DNA of 64,000 bases from Pyxidicoccus sp. MSG2 (GCF_026626705.1 NZ_JAPNKC010000001.1:7148001-7212000), one strand, 5' to 3'. Positions 51,901 through 61,053 are shown, numbered from the stretch's first letter. Notes: generated from the sequence alone by a model not told the origin. Translations and numbers: made by a program.

Positions 51901-54431
51901 GGCAGGCAGTGCAGGTGCTTCGTCAGGCCCGCGAGGCTCGCGCGCCCGGTGGTGGTGGTGAGGGTGCCCCATTGGGTGGCGCGCACCGTCTGTTGCGGGC
52001 ACACGCCGTCATAGGCCACCGTCTGCGTCGTCTCGCTCAGCACCAGGGCCGGCTGGCCCGCGTCCTGGAAGCCCTTCTCCTCTCTCGCCAGCCGCTTGTA
52101 GGGGACGCCCTGGAAGGTGACGTCGGTGTACTGGCGGAAGGTCACCTCCTTGACCAGGGGCGTGCGCGCGTCCGTCTTCGTCTCCGACAGCAGCAGCCCC
52201 GCGAAGGTGTCACCGTTGAGGAAGTTGACGGCGTGGACCTCCTGCGGCGCGGTGCGCACCACGCTGTCGAACCCGAGGAGGTAGCCGCCCTGCGAGTGAT
52301 AGCTCGCGCCGAAGTACTGGTAGGTATAGGTGATGGTGTCGTAGCCGGATGGCGCCGACGTCAGCGACGCGAGCACGGGCTGGCGCACGCGCGCGCCGGG
52401 AGCGGCCGGCAGGCGGGTGTACGTGAAGCCCAGCACGGTGCCCTTGCCGTCGTCCGCGGACTTGAGCAGGCCCGTCTCCGGCCCGTCCAGCGAGGCGCTG
52501 TAGGCGTCCAGGCCCTGCGTCACGGTGAGGCTGGTGTTGCCGCTGCCCGAGAAGTCGCCCTGCGTGAGCGCGCTCGTCGTGCCGTTGTAGAAGGCCAGCG
52601 CCGGGACGGACGTCTCGCGGAACGCGGTGCTGTCATTGATGAAGAGGAGCGCGAGCCCGGGCTTCGACAGCAGCACGTCCGACATGCCGTCGCGATTCAC
52701 ATCCACGAACATCGCGGAGTAGGTGCTCAGCTGCGCCAGGGGCGTCCCGTTCTTCGTCAGCACCGGGAACAACTTGCTGGACGCGGAGTCGAAGGTGAAC
52801 CGGCCGGTGCCCGGCCACACGTGCAGGCCGTTGGTGAGCCGCGCGACGATGTCCGGGATGCTGTCGCCGTTCATGTCGTGCACCCACGTCGTCGTCGCCG
52901 ACACGCTCGGGCTGAGGGTGCCGCTGACGATGGCGCCGAAGCTGAGGGCGGGCGGCGCGCCGCTGGTGTTGGGCCGCACCTGGAAGGCGCCGGGGACGAC
53001 GCGGATGAAGTCCGGCTGCTGGTCATTGTCCAGGTCCACGAAGCGGGTGTTCGGACCCAGTTGCCACGCGCCCGACAGGGACTGCTGCGAGCGCAGCGTG
53101 CCCGCGCGGTCGCAGACCTTGACCTCGGTCGTCGAGCCGCTCGGGTTGTTGATGGCGACCACCTCCGGTTCCGCCTGGTTGGGGCGCAGCCGCGTGAGCA
53201 GGCGCGGCTCGTTGCCCAGGCTCGCCGCGGGGCGGCACACCGTCTGGGTTCCCGCGTTGGGCGGAGGCAGGGCCTCGGCGCGGAAGCCGTTGTCCTCCTG
53301 CACGTAGAGCGTCTGGGCCTGCGCGTGCTCGAAGTCGAGCCGGCCGTCCTCGTCCTGGTCCACCAGCGCGGCGCGCCAGGGCTGGATGGCGTCCTGGCCC
53401 GCGGCCACGAGCGTCGCGTCCAGCTTCGTCACGCGGGTGAAGAGGGCGGAGGCGAGCGCGTCCGAGGACTTGTAGTACGTGTAGCGGGCCGGCGGCGCCG
53501 CCGTCACGGCGGGCGCCGTGCCGTACGTCGGGTCCACCTGGGCGAGGTAGAAGGCCACGCTCTCCGCGGGCTCCTCGTAGGTGAGCTGGTACTGCCAGCG
53601 CGGCTCGAAGAGGCCCGAGGTCGCGCTCTTCGCCTTCACCGCCACCGTGGACACGCGCCTGTCCAGCCGCAGCTTCTTTCCGGAGCGGAAGTCGTCCACG
53701 GGCTTCGTCAGCGTCGCGTAGCCCAGGTCCACCTGGTACTGGAAGTCGGTGCCGGCGCCGCCGTACTGCACCGTCTTCACGAACAGCCGGCCGGTGGTGT
53801 TGGCCTCGTAGGTGAAGCGCGTCCTGCGGTTGGTGGCGCTCACCACCTCGCGCAGGAGCCACGCGTAGGTGCCCCTGGGCGTGTTCACCTGCGCCGAGCC
53901 CGCGGCGCCGCCCACGCCGTCACCGAAGTACCAGACGCTGCCGTCGGGGAGGTACGCGGTGAGGCCCGTGGCGGACTCCTCCACCCGCACCGCGGGGTTC
54001 AGGTCCGCCGCGTACCAGGCTCCGTCGCTCCCGGGGACGAGCCGGCCCCAGGGGCTGGAGCGCTCGTCCGTCGAGTAGTCGAGGTCGCCGCGCGTGCGCC
54101 AGCGTCGTATCTCCAGGCGCGTCTGCCAGCCGTGGCCCCACTCGGACAGGCCCGCGTCGGACGAGTAGGTGGGGAAGGGCGTGGCGAGCAGCTCGCCCCG
54201 GTCCGAGGGGGTGGAGAACGCGGACGCGAGCGCGAAGCCGCCGCGCGCCACGTCCGTCGCGCCGAAGGCCGTCTGCGCGTAGGTGCCGACGAGCGAGCCG
54301 CGCTGCGGGGCCTTGAGCTGCGGGGGTTGGATTTTCGCGTCCGTGAAGCCGGCGGGCTGCGCGAGCGCGAGGGGTGAGATGAGCAGAGCGGTGCTACCCA
54401 GCAGCCGCCGTAGGAGCGATTGTCGTTTCAT
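48966..54431 (-). CDS. SpvB/RHS-repeat protein with a variable C-terminal tip
   Basis: From ATG 54431 the protein has 1821 residues, with a signal peptide (ALLISPLALAQP). An SpvB-like N-terminal region follows, then FG-GAP-like repeats (VDQDEDGRLDFEHA, FVDLDNDQQPDFIRV, DMNGDSIPDIV). RHS/YD repeats (YDAYGRVGRV and similar) lead to the core end (DLGFVRMGVRDYDPRISRFTTPDP, NLYGYVRNRPLDLVDPTG). The last 145 residues are unlike the rest: a hydrophobic patch (LLNMVLKNPITKF) and a long charged coiled coil ending KEFMKEHF. This tip has no family I know. No SpvB ADP-ribosyltransferase domain is seen. Confidence 0.92.
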   Translation of the reverse strand: MKRQSLLRRLLGSTALLISPLALAQPAGFTDAKIQPPQLKAPQRGSLVGTYAQTAFGATDVARGGFALASAFSTPSDRGELLATPFPTYSSDAGLSEWGHGWQTRLEIRRWRTRGDLDYSTDERSSPWGRLVPGSDGAWYAADLNPAVRVEESATGLTAYLPDGSVWYFGDGVGGAAGSAQVNTPRGTYAWLLREVVSATNRRTRFTYEANTTGRLFVKTVQYGGAGTDFQYQVDLGYATLTKPVDDFRSGKKLRLDRRVSTVAVKAKSATSGLFEPRWQYQLTYEEPAESVAFYLAQVDPTYGTAPAVTAAPPARYTYYKSSDALASALFTRVTKLDATLVAAGQDAIQPWRAALVDQDEDGRLDFEHAQAQTLYVQEDNGFRAEALPPPNAGTQTVCRPAASLGNEPRLLTRLRPNQAEPEVVAINNPSGSTTEVKVCDRAGTLRSQQSLSGAWQLGPNTRFVDLDNDQQPDFIRVVPGAFQVRPNTSGAPPALSFGAIVSGTLSPSVSATTTWVHDMNGDSIPDIVARLTNGLHVWPGTGRFTFDSASSKLFPVLTKNGTPLAQLSTYSAMFVDVNRDGMSDVLLSKPGLALLFINDSTAFRETSVPALAFYNGTTSALTQGDFSGSGNTSLTVTQGLDAYSASLDGPETGLLKSADDGKGTVLGFTYTRLPAAPGARVRQPVLASLTSAPSGYDTITYTYQYFGASYHSQGGYLLGFDSVVRTAPQEVHAVNFLNGDTFAGLLLSETKTDARTPLVKEVTFRQYTDVTFQGVPYKRLAREEKGFQDAGQPALVLSETTQTVAYDGVCPQQTVRATQWGTLTTTTGRASLAGLTKHLHCLPAALTFSGSHPQQPSLDFSYQGTITRNAAGQVEKVEALGPQGPMALQTVSYWPDSTVKTVSVPGQGTTSFEYAPGRLVLSKVTQPDGVVLEATERSPLHDGLITLTLRRGTNAHTERFRYDGLERLMKRWNELGGASEANPNELLDYRFAMATRPASIAATALVDAGNNARRFTQDYSTAAGEEVAKGRLIPEGWVVDGLTVHGRQQREKLSYVRPNLPANTDMAALDYATLLSGVEQTASTRTAVFGYEVEKVLRHHVDVQQTLATAWSLDAGGLRVETQENGTLAHRQFLDSEKRVARYEDESGAVHTYAHDALGRLRAVTLPGGQGHRLTYDAYGRVGRVERDGVANVDFEYAPGTWLVTAKRFRTPANTLVRSESYQYDTAGRRTIITHTQAGGGVKTYQLYYDGASPAQPTNTTWPGLHTATSGDGYTKLLQYRPDGTLSRTTLTFTGWRTVETTQTYAESGEVKLETTQVKDTSGNVLSTTSVGNGWDAYGRLSTMTLNGQPWASVQYNGLGQLAQVGFGGGTSVVFSYDALTRQRTSLAQTTPAWSSSVAWKLNARGLTGSEVTQFGGTQLTRQYGYSPQGFLTSAQDAQHAYTYGFDAAGLPTSITDGSGTRTLTAGGNTLVAGGVTYTLDGLGRTVSRDGLTLTYGPDGQVATAQSGASSWSFLYDEDGERILKLGSGGTPLAAYLKDGGYLDGSGITQPVRVDKQLVGVLRNGAFQLLATDRRGSVMAEADGTERLASPYGDRVTHPVGAAALDYVEKAYDADLGFVRMGVRDYDPRISRFTTPDPVFLEDLEKCRTSPVECNLYGYVRNRPLDLVDPTGTEGEDVAHKKGIASKAGTAVKGAGLLNMVLKNPITKFANGLSKVMFIGSCYNGTNPLFSEPEPQARMRLIEGVIKDLEAQQANIQKELGHYLDQATQTLKDQEQMDYIHSRIIELDKQDRALQQKIDGAKEKLEESREDLKEFMKEHF

Positions 54432-54476
54432 GGTTCTTCCGGGTGAGTGATGGAGTGATGCGGTGCAGGTGAAACG

Positions 54477-54532
54477 GCACGGGGGCGGCAAGGCGCGGGG
54501 GCGTGCCCCCTGCCACCCCGCCGCCCCCGTGC
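54477..54532 (-). terminator. Nested hairpin between the lipoprotein and RHS genes
   Basis: An outer 13-bp perfect stem (GCACGGGGGCGGC and GCCGCCCCCGTGC) encloses a 6-bp inner hairpin (GGGGGC-GT-GCCCCC). It lies between the lipoprotein stop and the RHS start, so the two genes may be separate transcripts or partly read through. Confidence 0.65.
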
Positions 54533-54547
54533 GCTACTTCGTGTGAG

Positions 54548-57500
54548 CTACTGGCAGACCGCGGCGCCGGTGGCCGTGGCCGCCAGCTCCAGCGCGTCCA
54601 CCTTCAGGGTGACGACCAGCGCGGAGGCCTCCGCGAACTTCTCGGGGCTCACGTTGCCCAGGCCGATGGTGAAGGTGCCGAAGGGAGACAGGCCATTGCC
54701 CGCAACGGTGGCGAACGGCTGCTGGATGTCCTGGGCGAAGGTGGTCAGCACGTCGATGTCCTGGCCGAACAGCAGGTGCGGCGCCCCGACGAGGAAGTCC
54801 GGGTTGAGCATCGCGTAGTGCTTGGAGCTTCCCGTCGCGGGGTAGGCGAACACGTCCTCCCAGCGCACCGGCACCGTCAGCCACGCCTGCGAGTCCGACG
54901 CGTTGGTGCTGCTGAAGGGCCGCACCACCTGCACGCCCAGGTTCTTGATGACGGGCATGTGGTGGTTGCAGAGCAGCGTGCCGCCCACGCCGCCCGTGCT
55001 GTAGAGGTCATCCGGGGTGAGGGTGATGAGCACCTCGCCGGAGCCGTTGAGGATGCTGTTCCACACGGCCTCGGAGCGCTCGGAGTCCGCGCTGCGCCAC
55101 TGGCTGGTCAGGGGCATGCCGAAGTAGGGGTTGGGGAAGGCGAAGGCGAGCACGAGGTCCTTGGGGGCCTTGTCGCTGATGCGCGCGTTGGCGAGCGCGG
55201 TCTCGATGCTGCCGACGGCCGTGAGCGCCTTGGAGCAGAGCGCCGCGAAGTCGTCGGACCAGTCCGCCTGCACCAGCGCATCCAGGCTGGCGTGCACCTT
55301 GAGCGGCGCGAGCGCGGTGGGGTGACGCAGGTCCATCGTCGGGTAGAGGTAGTCGGTGACCAGGCTCGTCAGGGCGCGAGACTTGTCGCGCAGCTCGGCG
55401 CCGTCCAGGTTGCGCAGCCGCCACAGGGGCAGCAGCCGCAGCAGGCGCGCCTTGTCGGCGCCCGCCGTGAGGTCGTCCCCCAGGGACTGGATGTCGAGCA
55501 GCTGCAGGTCGATGGCGCGTTCCACGGTGCGCAGCTGCACCAGCCGCTCCAGCCGCGCGAGCTCCGCGTTGACGAAGGTGGTGAAGAGCGAGCCGAACAC
55601 CTCCGGCATCTGGCTGGACGAGCAGCCGGGGCACTGGACCGCGTACTCCTGCAGCAGCCGGGTCTGCGCGCTGCTGCGCAGGGCCTCCAGCTCGCTGTTC
55701 GTGACGCGCCCCTGGTCGACGTAGGCGGGCGTCGCCGCGCGGACCTCGGTCATCACCGTGGCCATGGCCTTGCCCAGCGCCTTGGCGGCCACACCCGTGG
55801 GCATCAGCCGCATCGCCGTCACCGTGAGCTGGTGTGCGGTGTCGTCCGCGCAGGACCCGAAGTCGTTGACCACGAGGTAGTAGTCGGCGTCCTCCTTCAC
55901 CACGACGGAGGTGCGGGGCGCCTGCAGCACCCGCACGTCGCGGAGGTTGGCCAGGTCCGAGGTCCCCGGGTTCATCGCCACCAGCAGCAGGCTGCCGACG
56001 GGCGCGTCGGGGAACGGGGTGCCCGGCACGCGCAGGCCCGTGGCGAAGCTCGCCGAGGTCCGCCCCTCGGAGCCGTTCTGCGAGGCGGACGTGCTGTCGG
56101 AGCCCTTCGAGCTGGCATTGCACGTCTCCGCGGACGCATACGCCTTGGTGCTGCTGCCGAAGAATTCGAAGCCCGCCTCGACCCTGACGCCGGCACACGC
56201 CCGGTCCTCGGTGCTCTCCCGGGTGAAGGTGGACGTGCTCGCGTTCTGCGCGGTGAATGCGCCGTTGCTGTAGCTGACCATGTAGCCGCCGGGGCCCACC
56301 TGGGCCGCCCCGCCGCCCGTGTTGACGGGCAGGAGCGTGCCCGTCGCCGGGTCCGGAATCGTCGCGCTGGAGAGCGCGCAGCTCGGCGCGTACTCGCCCG
56401 ACACGTCGAAGTTCAGCAGCTCGCCGTGCAGCGCGGAGAGGCTGAAGGCCTGGGCCCCCGGCTGGTGCACCGCGAACGTGAGGACGTTGAACAGGGCGCC
56501 GGGAGCACCGTGCGCATCCGCGGCGCTGACGTTGAGCGTCTGCAGCGGCCCGCGCTGGATGTCGGTGCCCAGGGCGGGCGACTCGATGTCCAGCGTGGTG
56601 TTGAAGGCCGCCGCGATGTCGCTGAACTGCGCCTCCTGGCTCACCAGGTTGTCCTGCAGCCCGACGAGGTCCGCGTTGAGCGCGTAGAACTCGGTCAGCT
56701 TGCGCACCAGCGTGGTCTGCACGGTCTTCTGGTTCGCCGCGTTGCCCACCTCGCCCAGCACCTCGTTGATGAGCGTGGTGCGGTTCTGCGTGTACTCGTT
56801 CACCGCCGTCGTGAGCGCGTTCTTGCGTGCCGTCACCACGTCGTTGATGAAGTTGCTCTTGTACTCCTCGATGCCCGTCTTCAGCGTGTCGCGCGCGGTG
56901 CTGACGAAGAAGCCGGACTTGAGGTAGCTGTCTGCGTAGGCGTCCGCCTTCTCCACCATCTGGGCCCACTTCGCCAGCGGCGCGGGAACGCCGCCGGCGC
57001 CGCCCTCGAGGAGCTCCGGCGTGTACGAAGGCGCCCCCGTGGCGGCCACCACGGCCTGGGTGAAGGCGGCGTGGTTGACGCGCAGCAGGTTGAACACCGC
57101 CACCCACTCCGCGTGGTGGTCATAGCTGGACGTGTTCAGCTTGTTGGCGGCGCCCACCGCCGTCTGCAGCTTCGCGGCGTCGGGCACGGCGCCGAAGAGC
57201 GCGAACAGTTCGGCGGTCTCGGTGTCCACGGCGGGGCCGCAGCCCTTGAAGCGGCAGCCCAGGTCATGCAGGTAGCTGAAGTCCTCCATGCGCTCGAAGA
57301 GGCCGTTGAAGCCGTCGCCCAGCAGCATCAGCAGCGGCGGGCCGCTCATGGCCGGGCTGCCGGTCAGGACGGCGGTGAGCACCGTCTGGTCCACCAGCAG
57401 GCCCGCGTTGAGAGGCTTCGCGTGCACCGGCAGCCCATTCACGTTGAGCAGCGCATTCTCGTAGGCGACCTTCCAGAAGATGTCGAACGTCTCGCTGAGC

Positions 57501-59002
57501 TGCTTCATCAGCACCGGGCTGTCGGGCGCCCCCGGGAACAGCTGCGCCCGCTGCACCGCATACCAGTCGCTGATGCTCTGCAGATGGAGGCGCACGTCGG
57601 TCGTGTCCGGCACCTTGCGCTGGAGCGCGTCCCCCGCGACGTCCACCCGGTGGATGTCCGAGAGCGCGCGCTCGTACAGCTTCAGCCACATGCCGTGGTA
57701 CTTCTCGCGGTACACGTCGCCCTGGCAGGCGCCCGCGCTCACCGCCGCCACCTGCGAGGCCAGGCCCACGCAGTACGGCATCTGCGAGCGGGCCGAGGCC
57801 CCCGGCACGTGCGACGACGCGAGGCGCGTGCAGAGGTCCATCGCCGCGTTGAGCGGCGCCAGGTTCAGGCCGCAGCCGGAGACGGTGGGCGGGACGAAGG
57901 CCGCGCTGCACGTGGTGTTCGCCGCCGGGTCGGACTGGTACAGGCCGCGTACGTACTGGACCTGGGCCGGCGTCATGTGGTGGCTGTGCAATTCGTAGAG
58001 CAGCTTCAGCCGGGATACGACCTCGGAGCGGAGCTGCGCGCCCCCGGCGCCCGCCGGGAGTCCGGCGGCCAGGCCCTGTAGCAGGCAGTCGTACTTGGCG
58101 GTGACCTGCGTCTGCCCGCTCTGCGCGTTGAGGGCAAGCTGGTCACACGTGCGGCAGAGCGGCTGCAGCGTGTAGAGGGGGTTGGTCTCGAAGTTCTTCG
58201 GGAGCATCGCGCCCCAGACGTTGGTCGCCGTCTGCTTCACGGCGCCCAGCGTGGTGCCGGCCGCGGCGAACAGGGGGTCCGCGTTGCAGGCGGTCGGGAC
58301 GTCGTTGCCGAAGCTGTTGTGACGGCACGTCGGGTAGATGGGCTTCGTCGTGTCGTCGCACGAGTACGAGCTCGTGGCGGCGCCGCACGCGGGGTCCTCC
58401 TGGTCATTGTAGGTGGGCCAGTTGCTCAGCGTGTACGAGCAGGACCCCGTCGACGTGGAGGACATCTCGTTGCCGTTGTACGAGACGATGGAGACCCCGG
58501 TGCGGTCCGCCGCCGGGAGGCTGTTGATCTTCGCCTGCGCCGTGGTGTGGCATTGGGTGTAGCAGTTGTAGCGGGTGACCGTGGTGCAGATCTCGATGTC
58601 GGGTGTCTGCGGCTTCGGACGGCACTCCGTGGAGGAGTAGGCGGGGCACGAGATGGATTGGGAGAAGGCCTTCTGCGCGCGGCTCTCGATGCCGAACTGC
58701 GGGAGCCGGCACACCGGGTAGTGGTAGCAGGTCTTCTGCTGGTACCCGGTTCTCGCGCCGCAGGTGATGTTGCTGCCCGACTTGTTGCAGTCGAGCCCGT
58801 ACTGCCACGGCACCGCGCAGACGTTGGCCGGGTCGCCAGCGGAGGTCCACGCCAGCCGGGTCTCGTCACACGCGCCGACCTCCTGCGTGCTCGTGGCGAG
58901 CTCCTCCACATCCATCACTTCTTCTTCGGACGTTCCTCCGCAGGCCATCAGCACGCAGAGGACCCCGAACAACCACGGATTCGAGCGAGGCAAAGGACGC
59001 AC
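54548..59002 (-). CDS. Very large lipoprotein, family not recognised
   Basis: This 1484-residue protein has a lipobox (VLMACGG). Residues 40-280 are Cys-rich with many paired cysteines. A long helical middle (about 400-760) includes KADAYADSYLKSG and EYKSNFINDVVTARKNALTTAVNEY. A beta-rich segment follows (about 780-1000), and the end is mixed. It is transcribed just ahead of the RHS/SpvB gene. A helical stalk partner beside an SpvB/RHS cage recalls Tc toxin complexes, but I see no sequence signature of TcA, so that is only an idea. Confidence 0.85.
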   Translation of the reverse strand: MRPLPRSNPWLFGVLCVLMACGGTSEEEVMDVEELATSTQEVGACDETRLAWTSAGDPANVCAVPWQYGLDCNKSGSNITCGARTGYQQKTCYHYPVCRLPQFGIESRAQKAFSQSISCPAYSSTECRPKPQTPDIEICTTVTRYNCYTQCHTTAQAKINSLPAADRTGVSIVSYNGNEMSSTSTGSCSYTLSNWPTYNDQEDPACGAATSSYSCDDTTKPIYPTCRHNSFGNDVPTACNADPLFAAAGTTLGAVKQTATNVWGAMLPKNFETNPLYTLQPLCRTCDQLALNAQSGQTQVTAKYDCLLQGLAAGLPAGAGGAQLRSEVVSRLKLLYELHSHHMTPAQVQYVRGLYQSDPAANTTCSAAFVPPTVSGCGLNLAPLNAAMDLCTRLASSHVPGASARSQMPYCVGLASQVAAVSAGACQGDVYREKYHGMWLKLYERALSDIHRVDVAGDALQRKVPDTTDVRLHLQSISDWYAVQRAQLFPGAPDSPVLMKQLSETFDIFWKVAYENALLNVNGLPVHAKPLNAGLLVDQTVLTAVLTGSPAMSGPPLLMLLGDGFNGLFERMEDFSYLHDLGCRFKGCGPAVDTETAELFALFGAVPDAAKLQTAVGAANKLNTSSYDHHAEWVAVFNLLRVNHAAFTQAVVAATGAPSYTPELLEGGAGGVPAPLAKWAQMVEKADAYADSYLKSGFFVSTARDTLKTGIEEYKSNFINDVVTARKNALTTAVNEYTQNRTTLINEVLGEVGNAANQKTVQTTLVRKLTEFYALNADLVGLQDNLVSQEAQFSDIAAAFNTTLDIESPALGTDIQRGPLQTLNVSAADAHGAPGALFNVLTFAVHQPGAQAFSLSALHGELLNFDVSGEYAPSCALSSATIPDPATGTLLPVNTGGGAAQVGPGGYMVSYSNGAFTAQNASTSTFTRESTEDRACAGVRVEAGFEFFGSSTKAYASAETCNASSKGSDSTSASQNGSEGRTSASFATGLRVPGTPFPDAPVGSLLLVAMNPGTSDLANLRDVRVLQAPRTSVVVKEDADYYLVVNDFGSCADDTAHQLTVTAMRLMPTGVAAKALGKAMATVMTEVRAATPAYVDQGRVTNSELEALRSSAQTRLLQEYAVQCPGCSSSQMPEVFGSLFTTFVNAELARLERLVQLRTVERAIDLQLLDIQSLGDDLTAGADKARLLRLLPLWRLRNLDGAELRDKSRALTSLVTDYLYPTMDLRHPTALAPLKVHASLDALVQADWSDDFAALCSKALTAVGSIETALANARISDKAPKDLVLAFAFPNPYFGMPLTSQWRSADSERSEAVWNSILNGSGEVLITLTPDDLYSTGGVGGTLLCNHHMPVIKNLGVQVVRPFSSTNASDSQAWLTVPVRWEDVFAYPATGSSKHYAMLNPDFLVGAPHLLFGQDIDVLTTFAQDIQQPFATVAGNGLSPFGTFTIGLGNVSPEKFAEASALVVTLKVDALELAATATGAAVCQ

Positions 59003-59310
59003 TCCTTTCGTGAAGCTCGCGCAGGCGCACGGCTCCCGGCACTGGCGCCCTGGGGGACGCCTTCAGACTGGGACTGAGACGAACGCCGCGACGTGCCCGG
59101 GCCGCGTGTGCCCGGGGACCTCGGCGGCGAGGTGAGTACTGTTCTCAGGGCAACGAAGCCGGCGCCGGATATTCCCGGCGAATCATTCCAGGCGCGCGCG
59201 TTGCCGCGCGCCGGCGCCTCCGGCCTCCAGTTTCCGGTCTGAACGTCAGGAGGACCTCCCGGGCGCCCCGGTGGCCAGGAGCCATCCGGGGGCGGAGTCT
59301 CTCGCTGACC
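59003..59310. other. Intergenic region upstream of the large lipoprotein
   Basis: These 308 bases contain an 8-bp hairpin (GGCGCGCG/CGCGCGCC, 59191-59212), about 100 bases past the stop of the gene at 59311. It must also hold the promoter of the large lipoprotein gene. No gene is visible. Confidence 0.45.
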
Positions 59311-59874
59311 TCAGGGCGCGACGACAGCCGTCTCCACCTCGGGGCACTTCACCGGCAGCTCGCGGAACCCGTCGAGCGTGTGCGGCACTTCCGCCTGCTG
59401 CGTGGCGACATCCATCAGCCGGCCACGGAAGGCGATGCGGTAGCGGCCCGGCTGCGTGAAGTCATACGCGAGCGCGACATTCACGCGGCCCTCCACGGAG
59501 GCACCCGGCGCCACGGCGACATAGTCGTCCGCGCCCGGGTTGCCGCGCTTCAGCATGGGCCCCGCGTAGGACAACTCCGTGCCGTCGCGCGTAATCTGGA
59601 AGATGTCGTTGAGCAGCCCCTCCAGCGGCGTGTGCCAGTCGAGCACGTACAGCGGCTTCGCCGTGGGGTTGGTCAGTCGGAAGACCACCTCCACCGGCTC
59701 GCCCGCCTTCACCGTCTTGGGGGCGCTCAGTGCACACTCCAGCGTCGTCGCCATGGCGGACTCCTCCTGCCTTGCCGCGGCCGGCGGCGGTGTTCCCTCG
59801 GAAGAACGTGACGCGCACGCGCCACCCATGACTCCCAGGCACAGCAGCGTCAGGCTCAGCTTTCCACGTGTCAT
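59311..59874 (-). CDS. Lipoprotein resembling the N-terminal domain of the adjacent M35 peptidase
   Basis: From ATG 59874 the protein has 187 residues, with a lipobox GGAC. The body is one beta-sandwich (VKAGEPVEVVFRLTN, VLDWHTPLEGLLNDIFQIT, DDYVAVAPGASVEGRVNVALAYDF, GRYRIAFRG) that matches the N-terminal domain of the adjacent metallopeptidase almost segment for segment. It has no catalytic domain. It may be an inhibitor, chaperone or anchor for that protease. It lies downstream of the peptidase gene, after a strong terminator. Confidence 0.85.
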   Translation of the reverse strand: MTRGKLSLTLLCLGVMGGACASRSSEGTPPPAAARQEESAMATTLECALSAPKTVKAGEPVEVVFRLTNPTAKPLYVLDWHTPLEGLLNDIFQITRDGTELSYAGPMLKRGNPGADDYVAVAPGASVEGRVNVALAYDFTQPGRYRIAFRGRLMDVATQQAEVPHTLDGFRELPVKCPEVETAVVAP

Positions 59875-59896
59875 GAGAATGGGGCTCCAGGCTCCA

Positions 59897-59930
59897 GAAA
59901 AAAGAAACGGGGGCGTCGCCGCCCCCGTTC
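59897..59930 (-). terminator. Intrinsic terminator of the M35 peptidase gene
   Basis: A perfect 10-bp stem AACGGGGGCG/CGCCCCCGTT with a 4-base loop is followed on the minus strand by TTTCTTTTTTCTGG. This is a textbook intrinsic terminator. Confidence 0.92.
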
Positions 59931-59958
59931 CACTGCACATCATGTCACCGCGCCGCGA

Positions 59959-61053
59959 TTACGGCAGCGACGGCGTGTTCTCGGCGAAGTACTCGTGGCT
60001 GTCCGCGTTGTCGCGGGCGTTGGTGGGGCTGGACTTCGCCAGGTTCTTGGCGGCGGTCTGGCCGTAGGCGTGGTCGTCCGTGTCCGCCACCACCGTGAAG
60101 TGGCTCATCTCGTGGATGAGCGTGCCGGCGCGGGAGTCCGTGCCCGTGTTCGGCGCGCTCCAGAAGGCGTTGCACACGTAGATGCGGTACGGCGAGTTCT
60201 TGTACACGTACGCGTAGGCGCTGTCCGTGCAGCCGCAGTCGACGATGACGGACTTGGTGTCGAAGGCGCTCTTGATGGACGTGAAGTGCGTCTTGATGGT
60301 GCTCCAGCCCGAGCTGCTGTAGGTGCCGAACCAGGTGGTGTAGCGCGTGGTGGCGCTGGGCGTGCCGCCCAGGTAGGTCACCGCGCTGTTCGCGTAGGTC
60401 TTCGCGGAGTTGAACGCCGTGGTGACGGACGTCACACGGGCGCTGGTGCAGTTCGCCGTGGACAGCGCCATGGCGTCGACGGTGCCCGGGGCGGCCTCGG
60501 CCTCGGGGCTGACGAAGGGACGGCCCTCGATGAACACCGTCAGGCTGTTGGAGCTCAGCTCCGACACGCCATCGTGGCTCGCGGAGCCGAAGCTGATGTC
60601 GTAGGTGCCCGTCTTGGACAGGTCATAGACGGACGACAGGTCCACCTTGCTCGACACGCTCTCGCCCGGCGCCAGGTTCAGGTAGTCCGTCGCCTGCGGC
60701 GCGGCCCACTTGTAGTGACGGCCGTTGTACTCCGCCGAGACGCCATTGGCGGTGACCTTGAACAGGTCCTCCTTCAGCCCGTCCACCGCCGTGTGCCACT
60801 TGAGCAGGCGCACGGTGCGCGACGAGACGTTCGTCATCGTCACGGAGACGAGCACGTTGTCGCGCGCGGCCAGGGAGGACTTCTCCACGGACAGCTTCAC
60901 CGCCACATCGCCCGCGACCGCGTCCTGCACGGTCTCGTTCGACTCGAGCGCGTCACCGGCGCGCTCATCCGGCGCTCCGCAAGCACCCAGCAGGGACACG
61001 CTGGCAACTGCACCAATCCACCAATTGAGACGACTGCGGGGGGTCAGGCTCAT
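59959..61053 (-). CDS. M35-family (aspzincin) metalloendopeptidase lipoprotein
   Basis: This 364-residue protein has a lipobox near LLGAC (Cys25), an N-terminal beta-sandwich (to about 175), and a catalytic domain with the zinc site HEMSH (His314, Glu315, His318) and an Asp near 326 in ADTDDHAYG, as in peptidyl-Lys metalloendopeptidases. C-G-C and VCNAFW are family marks. It is probably secreted or surface-held. A related stand-alone domain is encoded just after it. Confidence 0.93.
   Translation of the reverse strand: MSLTPRSRLNWWIGAVASVSLLGACGAPDERAGDALESNETVQDAVAGDVAVKLSVEKSSLAARDNVLVSVTMTNVSSRTVRLLKWHTAVDGLKEDLFKVTANGVSAEYNGRHYKWAAPQATDYLNLAPGESVSSKVDLSSVYDLSKTGTYDISFGSASHDGVSELSSNSLTVFIEGRPFVSPEAEAAPGTVDAMALSTANCTSARVTSVTTAFNSAKTYANSAVTYLGGTPSATTRYTTWFGTYSSSGWSTIKTHFTSIKSAFDTKSVIVDCGCTDSAYAYVYKNSPYRIYVCNAFWSAPNTGTDSRAGTLIHEMSHFTVVADTDDHAYGQTAAKNLAKSSPTNARDNADSHEYFAENTPSLP

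Noticed and set aside
48903..54377. A plus-strand frame of more than 1800 codons opposite the RHS gene
   Set aside because: It is a long open frame caused by high G+C codon bias; its product is Arg/Val/Ala-rich with no domains, while the minus strand encodes a clear SpvB/RHS protein.
48966..54431. SpvB ADP-ribosyltransferase toxin
   Set aside because: Only the SpvB N-terminal part is present; no ART motif in the C-terminal tip.
54503..58081. A plus-strand frame of about 1190 codons opposite the large lipoprotein
   Set aside because: Same shadow effect; low-complexity His/Arg/Val product, no ribosome site or motif.
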